A stretch of DNA of 8,169 bases, from contig JAKOTC010000175.1 of assembly GCA_029776465.1 (NCBI GenBank), positions 1 through 8,169 of the forward strand, written 5' to 3'. The DNA is from Bacillota bacterium. Its GTDB lineage: Bacteria; Bacillota; Clostridia; Oscillospirales; JAKOTC01. Under the pieces are notes generated by a model that had not been told where the DNA came from, ran no database searches, and worked only from the letters and a program-made list of their open reading frames with translations. The first letter of the stretch is position 1; each line of letters starts with the position of its first letter. The translations under genes and the position numbers were made by a program. Shown here piece by piece: positions 1-6,717 of the stretch.

Positions 1-334
1 AGAAAACCCATTCGCCCTGTTGAGTGACCAGGCTGAGATTATTAATATTGCCGGGGGTTTGAGGATGGGTGATCTCGTTCTCCTTGAAGGTGTCTACAGG
101 GGAAGGGGTGTCAAACAGAAGGGATCGATGGCTTCCGTGCCGTTTCATTTTATATGTGTAAGGAGAATTGTCAGCCTTTTTGGCATGGAAAATCCACCGG
201 CTGGTCAGATTGATTGCCACCGCGGCATCATCGCAGAGCTTGGTGTTTTTACTGCCATCCAAACGAATTTTATAGATGCCGTCGGCAGTGGAATAATAAA
301 GCCAGTCTTTTTCAATCAAAAGACGGATGGGCCT
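1..334 (-). pseudogene. DUF5050-like beta-propeller fragment, 5' end missing, runs off the window
   Basis: The minus-strand frame is open from just after a TAA at 335-337 to the window edge, about 111 residues. It contains a propeller-type repeat: W-L-Y-Y-S-T-A-D-G-I-Y-K-I-R-L-D-G-S, then W-I-F-H with a matching Y-K-M-K-R-H-G-S about 36 residues later, and the start of a third unit (E-W-V-F) at the edge. This pattern is typical of DUF5050, a family of extracellular or envelope Firmicutes proteins of unknown function. There is no ATG: the only candidate start is a TTG at 317-319 with a distant AAAGG. The frame begins inside a repeat, without signal peptide or leading domains. Upstream, the same frame has further stops (TAA 335-337, and a TGA a few codons before it). 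I infer a 5'-truncated remnant, although a short TTG-started gene is possible. The downstream part is not visible. Confidence 0.55.
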
Positions 335-610
335 TTAAAGAGCTATTCAGTTTTTGCAAGACGGCGTATTGCAAGCAGTCACAGCTTTGGCCATCAAAGT
401 CAAGCACAAAATACTTTACACATTGCAAAAGACCCCGGAAAATGCGGCGCTTTGATAAGGTGAACGCATAATACCGGGGCATTTATTACATAAACAACAG
501 GGAGCACTTATCACGGGCGCAAGAGCCATGAGCCATAGGCTGTCGGTTGGCCCCCTGAAGGTTTGATGCTTTTATTTATCATTGGTTATGTGGACCGGAA
601 GCAGACTGTC
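335..610. other. Intergenic stretch downstream of gatB, no supported gene
   Basis: Between the end of gatB and the DUF5050-like fragment I see no convincing gene. A 56-codon minus-strand reading (312-482) exists but lacks a ribosome-binding site and resembles nothing I know. A perfect tandem 7-mer, GAGCCAT twice, lies at 523-536. CCCCGG (433-438) and CCGGGG (474-479) form a weak inverted pair. A 5-bp inverted repeat (606-610/618-622) overlaps the gatB stop codon but has no T-tract, so I see no clear terminator for gatB. Confidence 0.5.
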
Positions 611-2023
611 TTATTCGGACAGCAGCTTTCTCAAAATGGCTTCGGCTTCCTTGGGATTTGCCTTGCCCTTTGCCTGCTTCATCACGCTGCCGATGAGAGC
701 GTTGATGGCTTTATCGTTTCCGGAGCGGACATCCGCCGAAATTTTGGGGTTTTGTTCGATGGCCTGACGGGCCATGGCTTCTAAGGCATGGGTATCCAGC
801 CCGGCCAGATCGGCTTCGGAGAGGAACTCTGTGTGGGGCTTGCCGGTGTCCAGCATCTTTTTCAAAGTATCCTTGGCCTGATTGGAGTTGATTTTTCCGC
901 CTTCAAGCAGTTTAACCAGCTCAGAGAGATATTGGGGCGGAATGGGGATGTGGGCCTCGGCCCGCTCTTCCTCGGTTGCAAACAGGCCAAAGATCTGCCC
1001 GACAATAAAGTTGGAAACCGTGCGGGGTTTTTGAATGCCCTGAACGGCCGCTTCAAAAAACTCGGCGATGGGCTTATACCGGGCGATCAGGGCCGCATCG
1101 GCAGGGGGGAGATCCCATTGTTGAGTGTAGCGTTCAACACGGCTGTCCGGAAGCTCTGGAATGGTGTTTTTCAACCGTTCCAGATGCTCGGGCGTGATCA
1201 CGATATTGACCAAGTCCGGCTCGGGGAAATAGCGGTAGTCGTGGGCGTCCTCCTTGCTGCGCATGCTTTCGGTGCATTTGTCCTCCTCGTTCCAGCGGCG
1301 GGTCTCCTGAATGATTTTTCCGCCGCTTTCGAGAATATCCACCTGACGCTCGTATTCATATTCAATGGCCTTAACCATAAATGCCAGAGAGTTCATATTT
1401 TTAATTTCGGTGCGGGTGCCAAAGGGCCCGCCGGGTTTACGCACGGAGATATTGACATCACAGCGGAGAGAACCCTCCTGCATCTTGCAGTCGGACACGC
1501 CGATGTATTTAAGGATCAGCGCAAGTTTTTCCATATATTCTCTGGCTTCGTCGGCCGAGCGGAAGTCGGGCTCGGACACGATTTCAATCAGGGGAACGCC
1601 ACCCCGGTTATAGTCCACATAAGTGGTGCCCCGTTCGTGCACCAGCTTGCCCGCGTCCTCCTCAATGTGGATGCGGTTGATGCGGATGGTGTTTCCGGTG
1701 GAGAGCTTAATATGTCCGTCCCGGCAAAGAGGCAAATCGTATTGGGAAATCTGATAGGCCTTGGGAAGGTCGGGATAGACATAGTTTTTGCGGTCCATCC
1801 GGGACAGGGGGCTGATGGTGCAATTGGTGGCCAGGCCGGCCATGATGGCGTAATCCACGACCTTTTCATTCAGCTTGGGCAGGGCGCCGGGCAGACCGAT
1901 GCAAACCGGGCAACAATGGGTGTTGGGTTCGCCACCGAACTGAGTGGTACAGCCGCAGAAGATTTTACTTTTGGTGGAAAGCTCGGCATGGGTTTCAAGT
2001 CCCACAACTAATTCATATTTCAT
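611..2023 (-). CDS. gatB: Aspartyl/glutamyl-tRNA(Asn/Gln) amidotransferase subunit B
   Basis: GatB is the tRNA-binding and kinase-type subunit of GatCAB. The complex activates the side chain of Glu-tRNA(Gln) or Asp-tRNA(Asn) with ATP and amidates it with ammonia delivered from GatA, replacing a missing GlnRS and/or AsnRS in the cytoplasm. The product is 470 residues, the usual length. The N-terminal GatB domain opens with V-G-L-E-T-H-A-E-L (E10 and H12 in the family's metal/ATP site). It also has cysteines C23, C25, C37, C38 and C41 in a CxC...CCPVC arrangement, and the D-Y-R-Y-F-P-E-P-D-L signature. The C-terminal tRNA-contacting YqeY/GatB-like domain occupies about residues 325-470 and includes G-K-A-N-P. 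The ATG is preceded by GAAAGG (forward 2033-2038). A promoter lies at 2087-2116, so it need not depend on the gatC-gatA transcript. Unusually, three small genes separate it from gatA. Confidence 0.97.
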   Translation of the reverse strand: MKYELVVGLETHAELSTKSKIFCGCTTQFGGEPNTHCCPVCIGLPGALPKLNEKVVDYAIMAGLATNCTISPLSRMDRKNYVYPDLPKAYQISQYDLPLCRDGHIKLSTGNTIRINRIHIEEDAGKLVHERGTTYVDYNRGGVPLIEIVSEPDFRSADEAREYMEKLALILKYIGVSDCKMQEGSLRCDVNISVRKPGGPFGTRTEIKNMNSLAFMVKAIEYEYERQVDILESGGKIIQETRRWNEEDKCTESMRSKEDAHDYRYFPEPDLVNIVITPEHLERLKNTIPELPDSRVERYTQQWDLPPADAALIARYKPIAEFFEAAVQGIQKPRTVSNFIVGQIFGLFATEEERAEAHIPIPPQYLSELVKLLEGGKINSNQAKDTLKKMLDTGKPHTEFLSEADLAGLDTHALEAMARQAIEQNPKISADVRSGNDKAINALIGSVMKQAKGKANPKEAEAILRKLLSE

Positions 2024-2086
2024 ATTAAACAGCCTTTCAGGTTGTGTGCTAATATCGGATTGGAAATAACATCATTGTTACCCACT

Positions 2087-2116
2087 ATTATACACTAAAT
2101 GCGGGCCGAACTGCAA
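2087..2116 (-). promoter_or_regulatory. Sigma-A type promoter for gatB
   Basis: On the minus strand, TTGCAG (forward 2111-2116) and a perfect TATAAT (forward 2087-2092) are separated by 18 nt. Transcription would start near 2080, giving a leader of about 57 nt before the gatB ATG. A small palindrome, TAACA-TCAT-TGTTA (2067-2080), sits at the predicted start point; its role is unknown. Confidence 0.7.
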
Positions 2117-2206
2117 GAAAATATTTGATGACCGGATCTCCGCAGGCATCGAATATTATCCCTTTTTGAGTTATCGGCCAAGTGGAATGGGCCTTGTTCG
2201 GTAATT

Positions 2207-2698
2207 TTATGGACGCGCCTGTTTCGGCTGGTACTCCATCCAAAAATGCGATGGGGTTTCTCCGGTAACTGTAAAGCCCAAACGCTTGCATAGATTCTGG
2301 GCAGGATTGGTTTTGAAGACCTTCAGCCGTGCGGGCTTTCCGGTCCGGTCGGCCAAAGCGGTGACCGTTCCTAGCAGAAAAGAACCCATTCCTTGGTTTT
2401 GAGCCGCCGGGAGTATTTGAACGGACAGATCGCAAATGCAGTTTTCATCCTCGTTAAAGGCAAAGAAACCGACGATCTGCCCATGGAGCAGGATCTTTTG
2501 AAAGCAGCTGTTTTGCAGAAGTTCGCTGAATCGTTTGGCGTTCAGGCGAAGCTGGGTTTCCTCCGTCCAGCCGCCATAGAACTCGTTTACATAACTCGTA
2601 TAACAAGTTTTAACCACCTCAAAAAAGCTGGAAAAATCCAGCGGCGAAACCTTTTGCAAAGAAAATCCGCGGCGAGTCAGGTCGTCAGGAAGAAGCAT
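2207..2698 (-). CDS. GNAT-family N-acetyltransferase
   Basis: This 163-residue protein is a single-domain GCN5-related acetyltransferase, expected to move an acetyl group from acetyl-CoA to an amine. The acyl-CoA-binding motif A is visible: strand C-D-L-S-V-Q-I-L-P-A (89-98) followed by the pyrophosphate loop Q-N-Q-G-M-G (100-105). Motif B follows as K-V-F-K-T-N-P-A-Q-N-L-C-K-R-L-G-F (126-142), and the C-terminal strand is H-F-W-M-E-Y (151-156). The substrate cannot be read from the sequence. The N-terminal half (F-F-E-V-V-K-T-C-Y onwards) is the variable substrate side. The ATG at 2696-2698 has GAGGTG (forward 2704-2709) at good spacing. It lies 119 nt after the J-domain gene and 183 nt before gatB, all on one strand, but gatB has its own promoter. 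A functional link to tRNA amidation is not evident. Confidence 0.9.
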   Translation of the reverse strand: MLLPDDLTRRGFSLQKVSPLDFSSFFEVVKTCYTSYVNEFYGGWTEETQLRLNAKRFSELLQNSCFQKILLHGQIVGFFAFNEDENCICDLSVQILPAAQNQGMGSFLLGTVTALADRTGKPARLKVFKTNPAQNLCKRLGFTVTGETPSHFWMEYQPKQARP

Positions 2699-2817
2699 GT
2701 CGTCACCTCAATGTTGTTTTGATCGGATAAAGGCCACTATCAACGAATCGTGGCAATCCAAAGAAATGTCTGACGTTTCATTGCACTTTGTATAAATAGT
2801 TGTCGAATCTACAATTA

Positions 2818-3300
2818 TTATGTTTTATCCGTCAGTTTTTGGTATCGTTCCATCAGCTCAAGAAACTGCTCGGGGTCTCCCCCGGTGTCGGGATGGGTCA
2901 GAAGGGCAAGCTGGCGAAATTTTTTCTTGATGTCGGCAAGGCTTGCATCGGGAGGAAGGCCGAAGCTTTCCAACAGTGCGGGATCATAGAAATAGACGGA
3001 GGGAAACCCGGTTTCTTTGTAATGCTGATAATATACTCCGTAGAAAAAGGCCTCCACCACGGCTTTGTATTCTTCCCGGCTCATGGCCAGCAGGTCGGCC
3101 AGACCATAACGAGCGCGGCCTCTTTTGCCGGGGCGGAGGTTGAAAAAACGATCCCAGACATAGTCGGCTCCGGGGGGAGGATAGCCGCCGAAACGAAGGA
3201 TGGCTTCGGTTTTCTTCAGCTTTCGCAGTCGGCGTTTCAGTTCGTCTACTGACTGAAAGGGTATACTTTCACCTCCGTTTTGAATGAAGAACGGATGCAA
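2818..3300 (-). CDS. Small protein with C-terminal J domain (DnaJ-like co-chaperone)
   Basis: J-domain proteins stimulate the ATPase of Hsp70 (DnaK) and recruit it to a client. In this 160-residue product the J domain is at the C-terminus (about 105-156): helix I D-P-A-L-L-E-S-F-G-L-P, helix II L-A-D-I-K-K-K-F-R-Q-L-A-L-L, the obligatory H-P-D (136-138), and helix III E-Q-F-L-E-L-M-E-R-Y-Q-K-L. The canonical DnaJ Gly/Phe and zinc-finger regions are absent, so this is a class C-type protein. The N-terminal about 100 residues are basic, then aromatic (A-F-F-Y-G-V-Y-Y-Q-H-Y), and probably define the client. The start is uncertain. The frame has no ATG; the listed start is a TTG at 3298-3300 without a ribosome-binding site. 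A strong GGAGG instead points to an ATA codon at residue 13 (3262-3264). It lies downstream of a strong terminator, so it probably has its own promoter or relies on read-through. Confidence 0.85.
   Translation of the reverse strand: MHPFFIQNGGESIPFQSVDELKRRLRKLKKTEAILRFGGYPPPGADYVWDRFFNLRPGKRGRARYGLADLLAMSREEYKAVVEAFFYGVYYQHYKETGFPSVYFYDPALLESFGLPPDASLADIKKKFRQLALLTHPDTGGDPEQFLELMERYQKLTDKT
3262..3276 (-). promoter_or_regulatory. Strong Shine-Dalgarno placed before an ATA codon inside the J-domain frame
   Basis: On the minus strand GGAGG (forward 3272-3276, extended as GGAGGTG) is followed after exactly 7 nt by ATA (forward 3262-3264), in frame with the J-domain protein. This is textbook start spacing, but the codon is not a usual initiator. 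A start there would give 148 residues beginning (M)-P-F-Q-S-V-D-E-L-K. The same SD is also too close to an out-of-frame GTG that stops after a few codons. Confidence 0.55.
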
Positions 3301-3318
3301 ATATATGTATCTATTTCA

Positions 3319-3348
3319 AAAAACAGACGGGAGCTCCCGTCTGTTTTT
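3319..3348. terminator. Rho-independent terminator, perfect 30-bp palindrome, probably bidirectional
   Basis: Positions 3319-3348 are self-complementary with no mismatch around a central GAGCTC. The GC-rich core CAGACGGG / CCCGTCTG is flanked by A-runs on the left and T-runs on the right. Read leftwards it ends in TTTTTT just 11 nt past the stop codon of the 50-residue gene at 3359-3511. Read rightwards it ends in GTTTTTGTTTT, so it could also stop antisense transcription. Confidence 0.9.
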
Positions 3349-3358
3349 GTTTTATGGT

Positions 3359-3511
3359 TTACTGCTCGACCTTGTTCATGACCATGAAATAAACATTGGT
3401 GTCAAACTCGATATTAAACTGTTTTTCCATCTCCCGAAGCCTTTTCAACTGGGCGTCCTTTAAAAGAGCATAATCCATCCCGACCAGGCTGTCCAGCATT
3501 TTTTTATCCAT
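3359..3511 (-). CDS. Small hypothetical protein, 50 residues
   Basis: I do not recognise this protein. The frame runs from ATG (forward 3509-3511) to TAA (3359-3361). The start is unusually well marked: AGGAGGAG lies 5 nt upstream of the ATG (forward about 3517-3524), the strongest ribosome-binding site in the window. The stop is followed directly by the 3319-3348 terminator. The product starts M-D-K-K-M-L-D-S-L-V-G-M and continues with a charged, probably helical stretch (A-Q-L-K-R-L-R-E-M-E-K-Q). It ends with F-N-I-E-F-D-T-N-V-Y-F-M-V-M-N-K-V-E-Q. It has no cysteine, no signal peptide and no membrane segment. It lies 163 nt downstream of gatA on the same strand. The strong ribosome-binding site and immediate terminator argue for a real expressed small protein rather than a chance frame. 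Confidence 0.72.
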   Translation of the reverse strand: MDKKMLDSLVGMDYALLKDAQLKRLREMEKQFNIEFDTNVYFMVMNKVEQ

Positions 3512-3535
3512 AACTTCTCCTCCTAGGGGTATAAA

Positions 3536-3566
3536 AAATCATTAAATCTACAAAATGATGATTTAA
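3536..3566. repeat. AT-rich overlapping inverted repeats upstream of the 50-residue gene
   Basis: AAATCAT (3536-3542) pairs with ATGATTT (3558-3564), and the alternative TTAAATC (3542-3548) pairs with GATTTAA (3560-3566). These could form mutually exclusive weak hairpins or be a protein-binding site just ahead of the strong ribosome-binding site. The 163-nt gap between gatA and the small gene otherwise holds nothing I can name; I could not find a convincing promoter or a gatA terminator in it. Confidence 0.3.
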
Positions 3567-3674
3567 AGAACTTTTATCGACCCTTTTTAATATGGAGCAG
3601 AGGGGACGGATTTATGCTTTAGGGCAATTTTTGCTTTGACTCATTTGCTTGAAAGCAGGCACTGCCCGTCCGCC

Positions 3675-5132
3675 TTAAAAATTGAGCAAATCGATTTTTT
3701 TGCAAACCTCACCGGCGGCCTGCTCATAAGCGTGGGCGATTTTCAGCAGCCTGCTGTCCTCAAAGCGCTTGGCCATCAGCTGCATACCGATAGGCAGCCC
3801 TTTGCTGTCGGTCCCGCAGGGCAGGCTGATGCCCGGCAGCCCCGCGATGTTAGCGGTGACAGTGCAGATGTCTGTCAGATAGGTTTCCACCGGATCGCTG
3901 GGGGCAAAGCCCAGCTCGAAGGCGGTGGAGGGGACTGTGGGCGTCAGAATGGCATCATACTTCTCGAAGATATTTTCAATATCCCGGATGATGACACGGC
4001 GCAGGTTTTGAGCCTTTTTATAATAGGCGTCGTAATACCCGGCGGACAATACATAGTTGCCCAGCAAAATCCGACGCTGAACCTCTTTGCCAAAGCCTTG
4101 GGTGCGGGTTTTGCAGACCATATCGTCCAGGTCGGTATACTGCTCGGCTTTATAGCCGTAGCGGATGCCGTCATACCGGGCGAGGTTGCTGGAGGCCTCG
4201 GCACAGGCAAGGATATAATATACCGGCAGAGAATAGGAAGCCGAGGGCAGGCTGATTTCCTCAACAATGGCGCCCAGGCTTTCATAGGTTTTAACAGCGG
4301 CCAGAATGGCGGCCTTTGCCTCTTCTCCTACACCGCTGATATACTCTTGGGGAAGAGCAATTTTTAAGCCGCGGATGTCCCCCGATAGGTCGACCGGAGA
4401 GACCGGAAGCTGGGAGGAGGTGGAATCCTTGGGGTCATACCCGGCAATGGCCGAGTATATAATCGCGGCATCCTCCACCGTGGGGGCAAGGGGGCCCATT
4501 TGATCCAGGCTGGAGGCGTAGGCGATCAGACCGTAACGAGAAACCCGTCCATAGGTGGGTTTAAAGCCTACGATGCCGCAGAAGGAGGCGGGCTGGCGGA
4601 TGGAACCGCCGGTGTCCGATCCGATGGAATAGGCGGCAAGGTTGGCTGCCACCGATGAAGCTGACCCTCCCGAGCTGCCGCCGGCCACACGGGTGGGATC
4701 ATGGGGATTGCGGGCGGGGAAATAACAACTGGTTTCCGTGGAGGAGCCCATGGCAAACTCGTCCATGTTGGTCTTTCCCAGCAGCACGGCTCCTTGTGCC
4801 TTCAGTCGTTCCCAGAGAGTGGCATCATAGATGGGGGTGTAGCCGGAGAGGATTTTTGAACAGCAGGTGGTGGAAAGCCCGGTGGTGGAAATATTGTCCT
4901 TCAGCGCCATGGGAATGCCCCACAGAAGAGGAAGTTCATCCCCTTGGGCGATTCTTTTATCAGCCTGTTCGGCAGCCTTTTCGGCGGTTTCAAAGCTGGT
5001 GGAAACATAAGCACCCAGAGCCTCGTTATGTTTTTCAATGGCAGAGCGATAGGCTTTGGTCAGTTCGGCGGCGGATATTTTTTTGGCGGCCAGCAGTTCA
5101 TGCAGGCCACGGATTCGGGAGGATACAGACAT
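3675..5132 (-). CDS. gatA: Aspartyl/glutamyl-tRNA(Asn/Gln) amidotransferase subunit A
   Basis: GatA is the amidase-signature glutaminase of GatCAB: it hydrolyses glutamine (or asparagine) and channels the ammonia to GatB. The 485-residue product has the usual length. The amidase catalytic triad is complete: K78 in A-L-K-D-N, cis-S153 in G-G-S-S-G-G-S-A, and nucleophile S177 in S-D-T-G-G-S-I-R. Other family landmarks are G-K-T-N-M-D-E-F-A-M-G-S (119-130), F-K-P-T-Y-G-R-V-S-R-Y-G (190-201) and a C-terminal P-I-G-M-Q-L-M-A segment. The ATG (5130-5132) is preceded by AAAGGAT about 13 nt upstream, a slightly long spacing. It follows gatC by 116 nt and is most likely co-transcribed from the promoter at 5592-5620. 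The distance to gatB (about 1.65 kb) is unusual, since gatA and gatB are commonly adjacent. Confidence 0.98.
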   Translation of the reverse strand: MSVSSRIRGLHELLAAKKISAAELTKAYRSAIEKHNEALGAYVSTSFETAEKAAEQADKRIAQGDELPLLWGIPMALKDNISTTGLSTTCCSKILSGYTPIYDATLWERLKAQGAVLLGKTNMDEFAMGSSTETSCYFPARNPHDPTRVAGGSSGGSASSVAANLAAYSIGSDTGGSIRQPASFCGIVGFKPTYGRVSRYGLIAYASSLDQMGPLAPTVEDAAIIYSAIAGYDPKDSTSSQLPVSPVDLSGDIRGLKIALPQEYISGVGEEAKAAILAAVKTYESLGAIVEEISLPSASYSLPVYYILACAEASSNLARYDGIRYGYKAEQYTDLDDMVCKTRTQGFGKEVQRRILLGNYVLSAGYYDAYYKKAQNLRRVIIRDIENIFEKYDAILTPTVPSTAFELGFAPSDPVETYLTDICTVTANIAGLPGISLPCGTDSKGLPIGMQLMAKRFEDSRLLKIAHAYEQAAGEVCKKIDLLNF

Positions 5133-5248
5133 AGAAATTTAACATCCTTTCGGGATGGAACTTGCTGCCTTTCGCGTTTTGGTTGCACGAAATCGAATCA
5201 CTACCCGCGTTGCAGCAGAGCTCCTGAATCAGAATCAGTGATAAAAGC

Positions 5249-5527
5249 TTAAAAGGTTTTGCCCACGGCAAAATAGCCGTTCTCGCCACCGTCGGCATTT
5301 TTCAGAATCTCCTGAGGAGGTAGGGAGGGAATTACCTCATCGGGACGGAAGGCGTTTTGGATGGTTTGAAACGGGGGGAGTCCTTCCTCGTCGATTTCAA
5401 CGGCGTTGATGGTATCGGCAAAGGCAACGATGGCCTCCATATCGGCCAGCATCCCGTCCAGTTCCTCTTCAGACAGGGTCAGCTTGGACAGTTCACAGAC
5501 CCGTTTGACATCCTCTCTGGTAATCAT
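5249..5527 (-). CDS. gatC: Aspartyl/glutamyl-tRNA(Asn/Gln) amidotransferase subunit C
   Basis: GatC is the small structural subunit that wraps around GatA and GatB and stabilises their interface. The 92-residue length fits the family. The N-terminal helices M-I-T-R-E-D-V-K-R-V-C-E-L-S-K-L-T-L-S-E-E-E and the segment M-E-A-I-V-A-F-A-D-T-I-N are typical. They are followed by the extended belt with N-A-F-R-P-D-E-V, the E-I-L-K-N-A-D motif and a C-terminal G-Y-F-A-V-G-K-T-F. The ATG at 5525-5527 has AAAGGA 8 nt upstream. It is the first gene of the gatC-gatA unit, with a promoter about 65 nt before it. Confidence 0.96.
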   Translation of the reverse strand: MITREDVKRVCELSKLTLSEEELDGMLADMEAIVAFADTINAVEIDEEGLPPFQTIQNAFRPDEVIPSLPPQEILKNADGGENGYFAVGKTF

Positions 5528-5591
5528 ATCGGCGTCCTTTCATAATTTTTATTTATTGTTTTGAATTAGACAGATTTTTTATTAATATTTT

Positions 5592-5620
5592 ATTATACCA
5601 TGATTTAAAGGGAAAAACAA
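5592..5620 (-). promoter_or_regulatory. Sigma-A type promoter for gatC-gatA
   Basis: On the minus strand a TTGTTT -35 element (forward 5615-5620) and a perfect TATAAT -10 element (forward 5592-5597) are separated by 17 nt, inside an AT-rich stretch. The predicted start near 5585 gives a leader of about 58 nt before gatC. Confidence 0.72.
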
Positions 5621-5692
5621 GCAAAAATAACAGTGGAGTGCGACAGATGTTTCCATTTTGCTCAATAGGCTAAAAGCTCTGAAATAGAAATG

Positions 5693-5712
5693 CCCGCCCC
5701 GGCGGGGGCGGG
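5693..5712 (-). terminator. GC-rich terminator hairpin after the zinc-ribbon membrane gene
   Basis: CCCGCCCC (5693-5700) and GGGGCGGG (5705-5712) form a perfect 8-bp all-GC stem with a 4-nt loop, 6 nt past the stop codon of the gene ending at 5719. The tract that follows on the minus strand (CATTTCTATTTC) is only moderately T-rich. It separates the tetR/zinc-ribbon transcript from the gatC promoter. Confidence 0.75.
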
Positions 5713-5718
5713 ATTGGT

Positions 5719-6616
5719 TCATTCATAAGCGGGTTGCGCTGTGTTTTCCAACACTTCATCCGGTTCCTGCTGATTTTCATCCTCAGAATGGGTGCGTTTG
5801 TAGAGGATATATTGGTGAAGCTCCTCGGCTTTTTCTTTTACTGTCTTTTCGTTATCTTCTTCTTTACCCAGCAGCACAAAAGGAAGGCGCTCTAAAATAG
5901 CCTGAATATTTTCTTCGGTTTCCCTGCGGGAGTTGAACCGAAATACATGGGCTTTTCGGTTATAATCAACCAATACCACATCCTCGAAAACTTTGAAGTA
6001 GAAGAAGATTAAAAAGATGCGGGTGAACTTAAGCCGCTGTTGGACATAGACCCAGACGATATCCTGCTGCAAAACCGCGTCAAAACGGCCGGGTGAACGC
6101 AGAAAGAAAAAGTTCGGTGAAACCAGGTTTCGTTTCCCGATTTTCTGGATATCACCGATTTCTTCATCTACCCGCTTGCAGATTTCTTGAGGGGTCCCGT
6201 ATGGGGCAAGCTGTAAACACGGGATGGCCGAGAGGATGGATAAGTCCGAATAAATGATAGAGGAAAAAAGGAAGTAATATCACGGTTGGCAAAACAGCCA
6301 ACACAACGTCGGTTGAGCTGACTTTCTCCTCTGCGGTGAGGTTGAAGAAACTGATCAGCATTAGGGTGTTGATAAGAATCAGGGGCAGGCCGAACTGAAA
6401 GACTCGCCATCCTTTGGCTTTGCGGATTTGTCGAACCATAAAATTTTTGCCGGAACGGGGAAGTTGTTTTTCGGGCATTAAGGCAGATGGTTGAGATGTG
6501 GACGGTGATTCGAAAGGGCTGGAAACGGGGCCTGATGAAGCATCGGCTTTTGCGCCGCAGACAGAGCAGAAGGCATCGGATTTTTTAAGTTTCGTTCCGC
6601 AGAGCGAACATTTCAT
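5719..6616 (-). pseudogene. Zinc-ribbon membrane protein interrupted by a frameshift
   Basis: Two overlapping minus-strand frames appear to be one gene. The first (stop at 6164) begins M-K-C-S-L-C-G with a zinc ribbon, C3xxC6...C17xxC20. It continues with a Ser/Pro linker and two membrane helices: F-G-L-P-L-I-L-I-N-T-L-M-L-I and V-L-A-V-L-P-T-V-I-L-L-P-F-F-L-Y. It then reads H-P-L-G-H-P-V-F before derailing. The second frame, open from 6279, has no good start but supplies the expected continuation Q-L-A-P-Y-G-T-P-Q-E-I-C-K-R-V-D-E-E-I. A cytosolic part follows (D-I-V-W-V-Y-V-Q-Q, F-E-D-V-V-L-V-D-Y) with an acidic tail. Joined at about 6214 by a +1 shift (one extra base, or two lost), the protein has about 299 residues. 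I do not know its function. The start at 6614-6616 is preferred because GAGGA (6623-6627) lies 6 nt upstream; it touches the other ATG at 6620-6622. tetR lies 101 nt upstream. It could be a recent pseudogene or a sequence error. Confidence 0.72.
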
Positions 6617-6717
6617 ATGCATTCCTCATTTTGTCATATTCTCAAGCAGATTGCAGGACCGGTTTGTGCTGCGCTTGATGCAGCAATTATTTAGCGTATT
6701 ATCGGCGTTAAATCTGT

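Noticed and set aside
312..482. 56-codon minus-strand reading frame starting at an ATG (480-482)
   Set aside because: It has no ribosome-binding site, its composition is rich in Cys, Arg and Lys, it resembles no family I know, and it overlaps the beginning of the DUF5050-like frame.
606..622. Inverted repeat CTGTC/GACAG over the gatB stop codon as a terminator
   Set aside because: The stem is only 5 bp and is followed by a mixed, not T-rich, sequence.
788..2011. Long plus-strand open frame of 407 codons
   Set aside because: It is exactly antisense to gatB, which is an unmistakable conserved gene; the frame is a codon-bias shadow.
2720..2760. GCCAC/GTGGC hairpin upstream of the GNAT gene as a terminator for the J-domain gene
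   Set aside because: A 5-bp stem with a 12-nt loop and no T-tract is too weak.
3636..4367. Plus-strand open frame of 243 codons
   Set aside because: It lies antisense to the 3' half of gatA and has no family resemblance.
6164..6279. Programmed frameshifting as the default explanation for the split zinc-ribbon gene
   Set aside because: I see no recognised slippery site, internal Shine-Dalgarno or downstream stem typical of known +1 sites; decay or a sequence indel is simpler.
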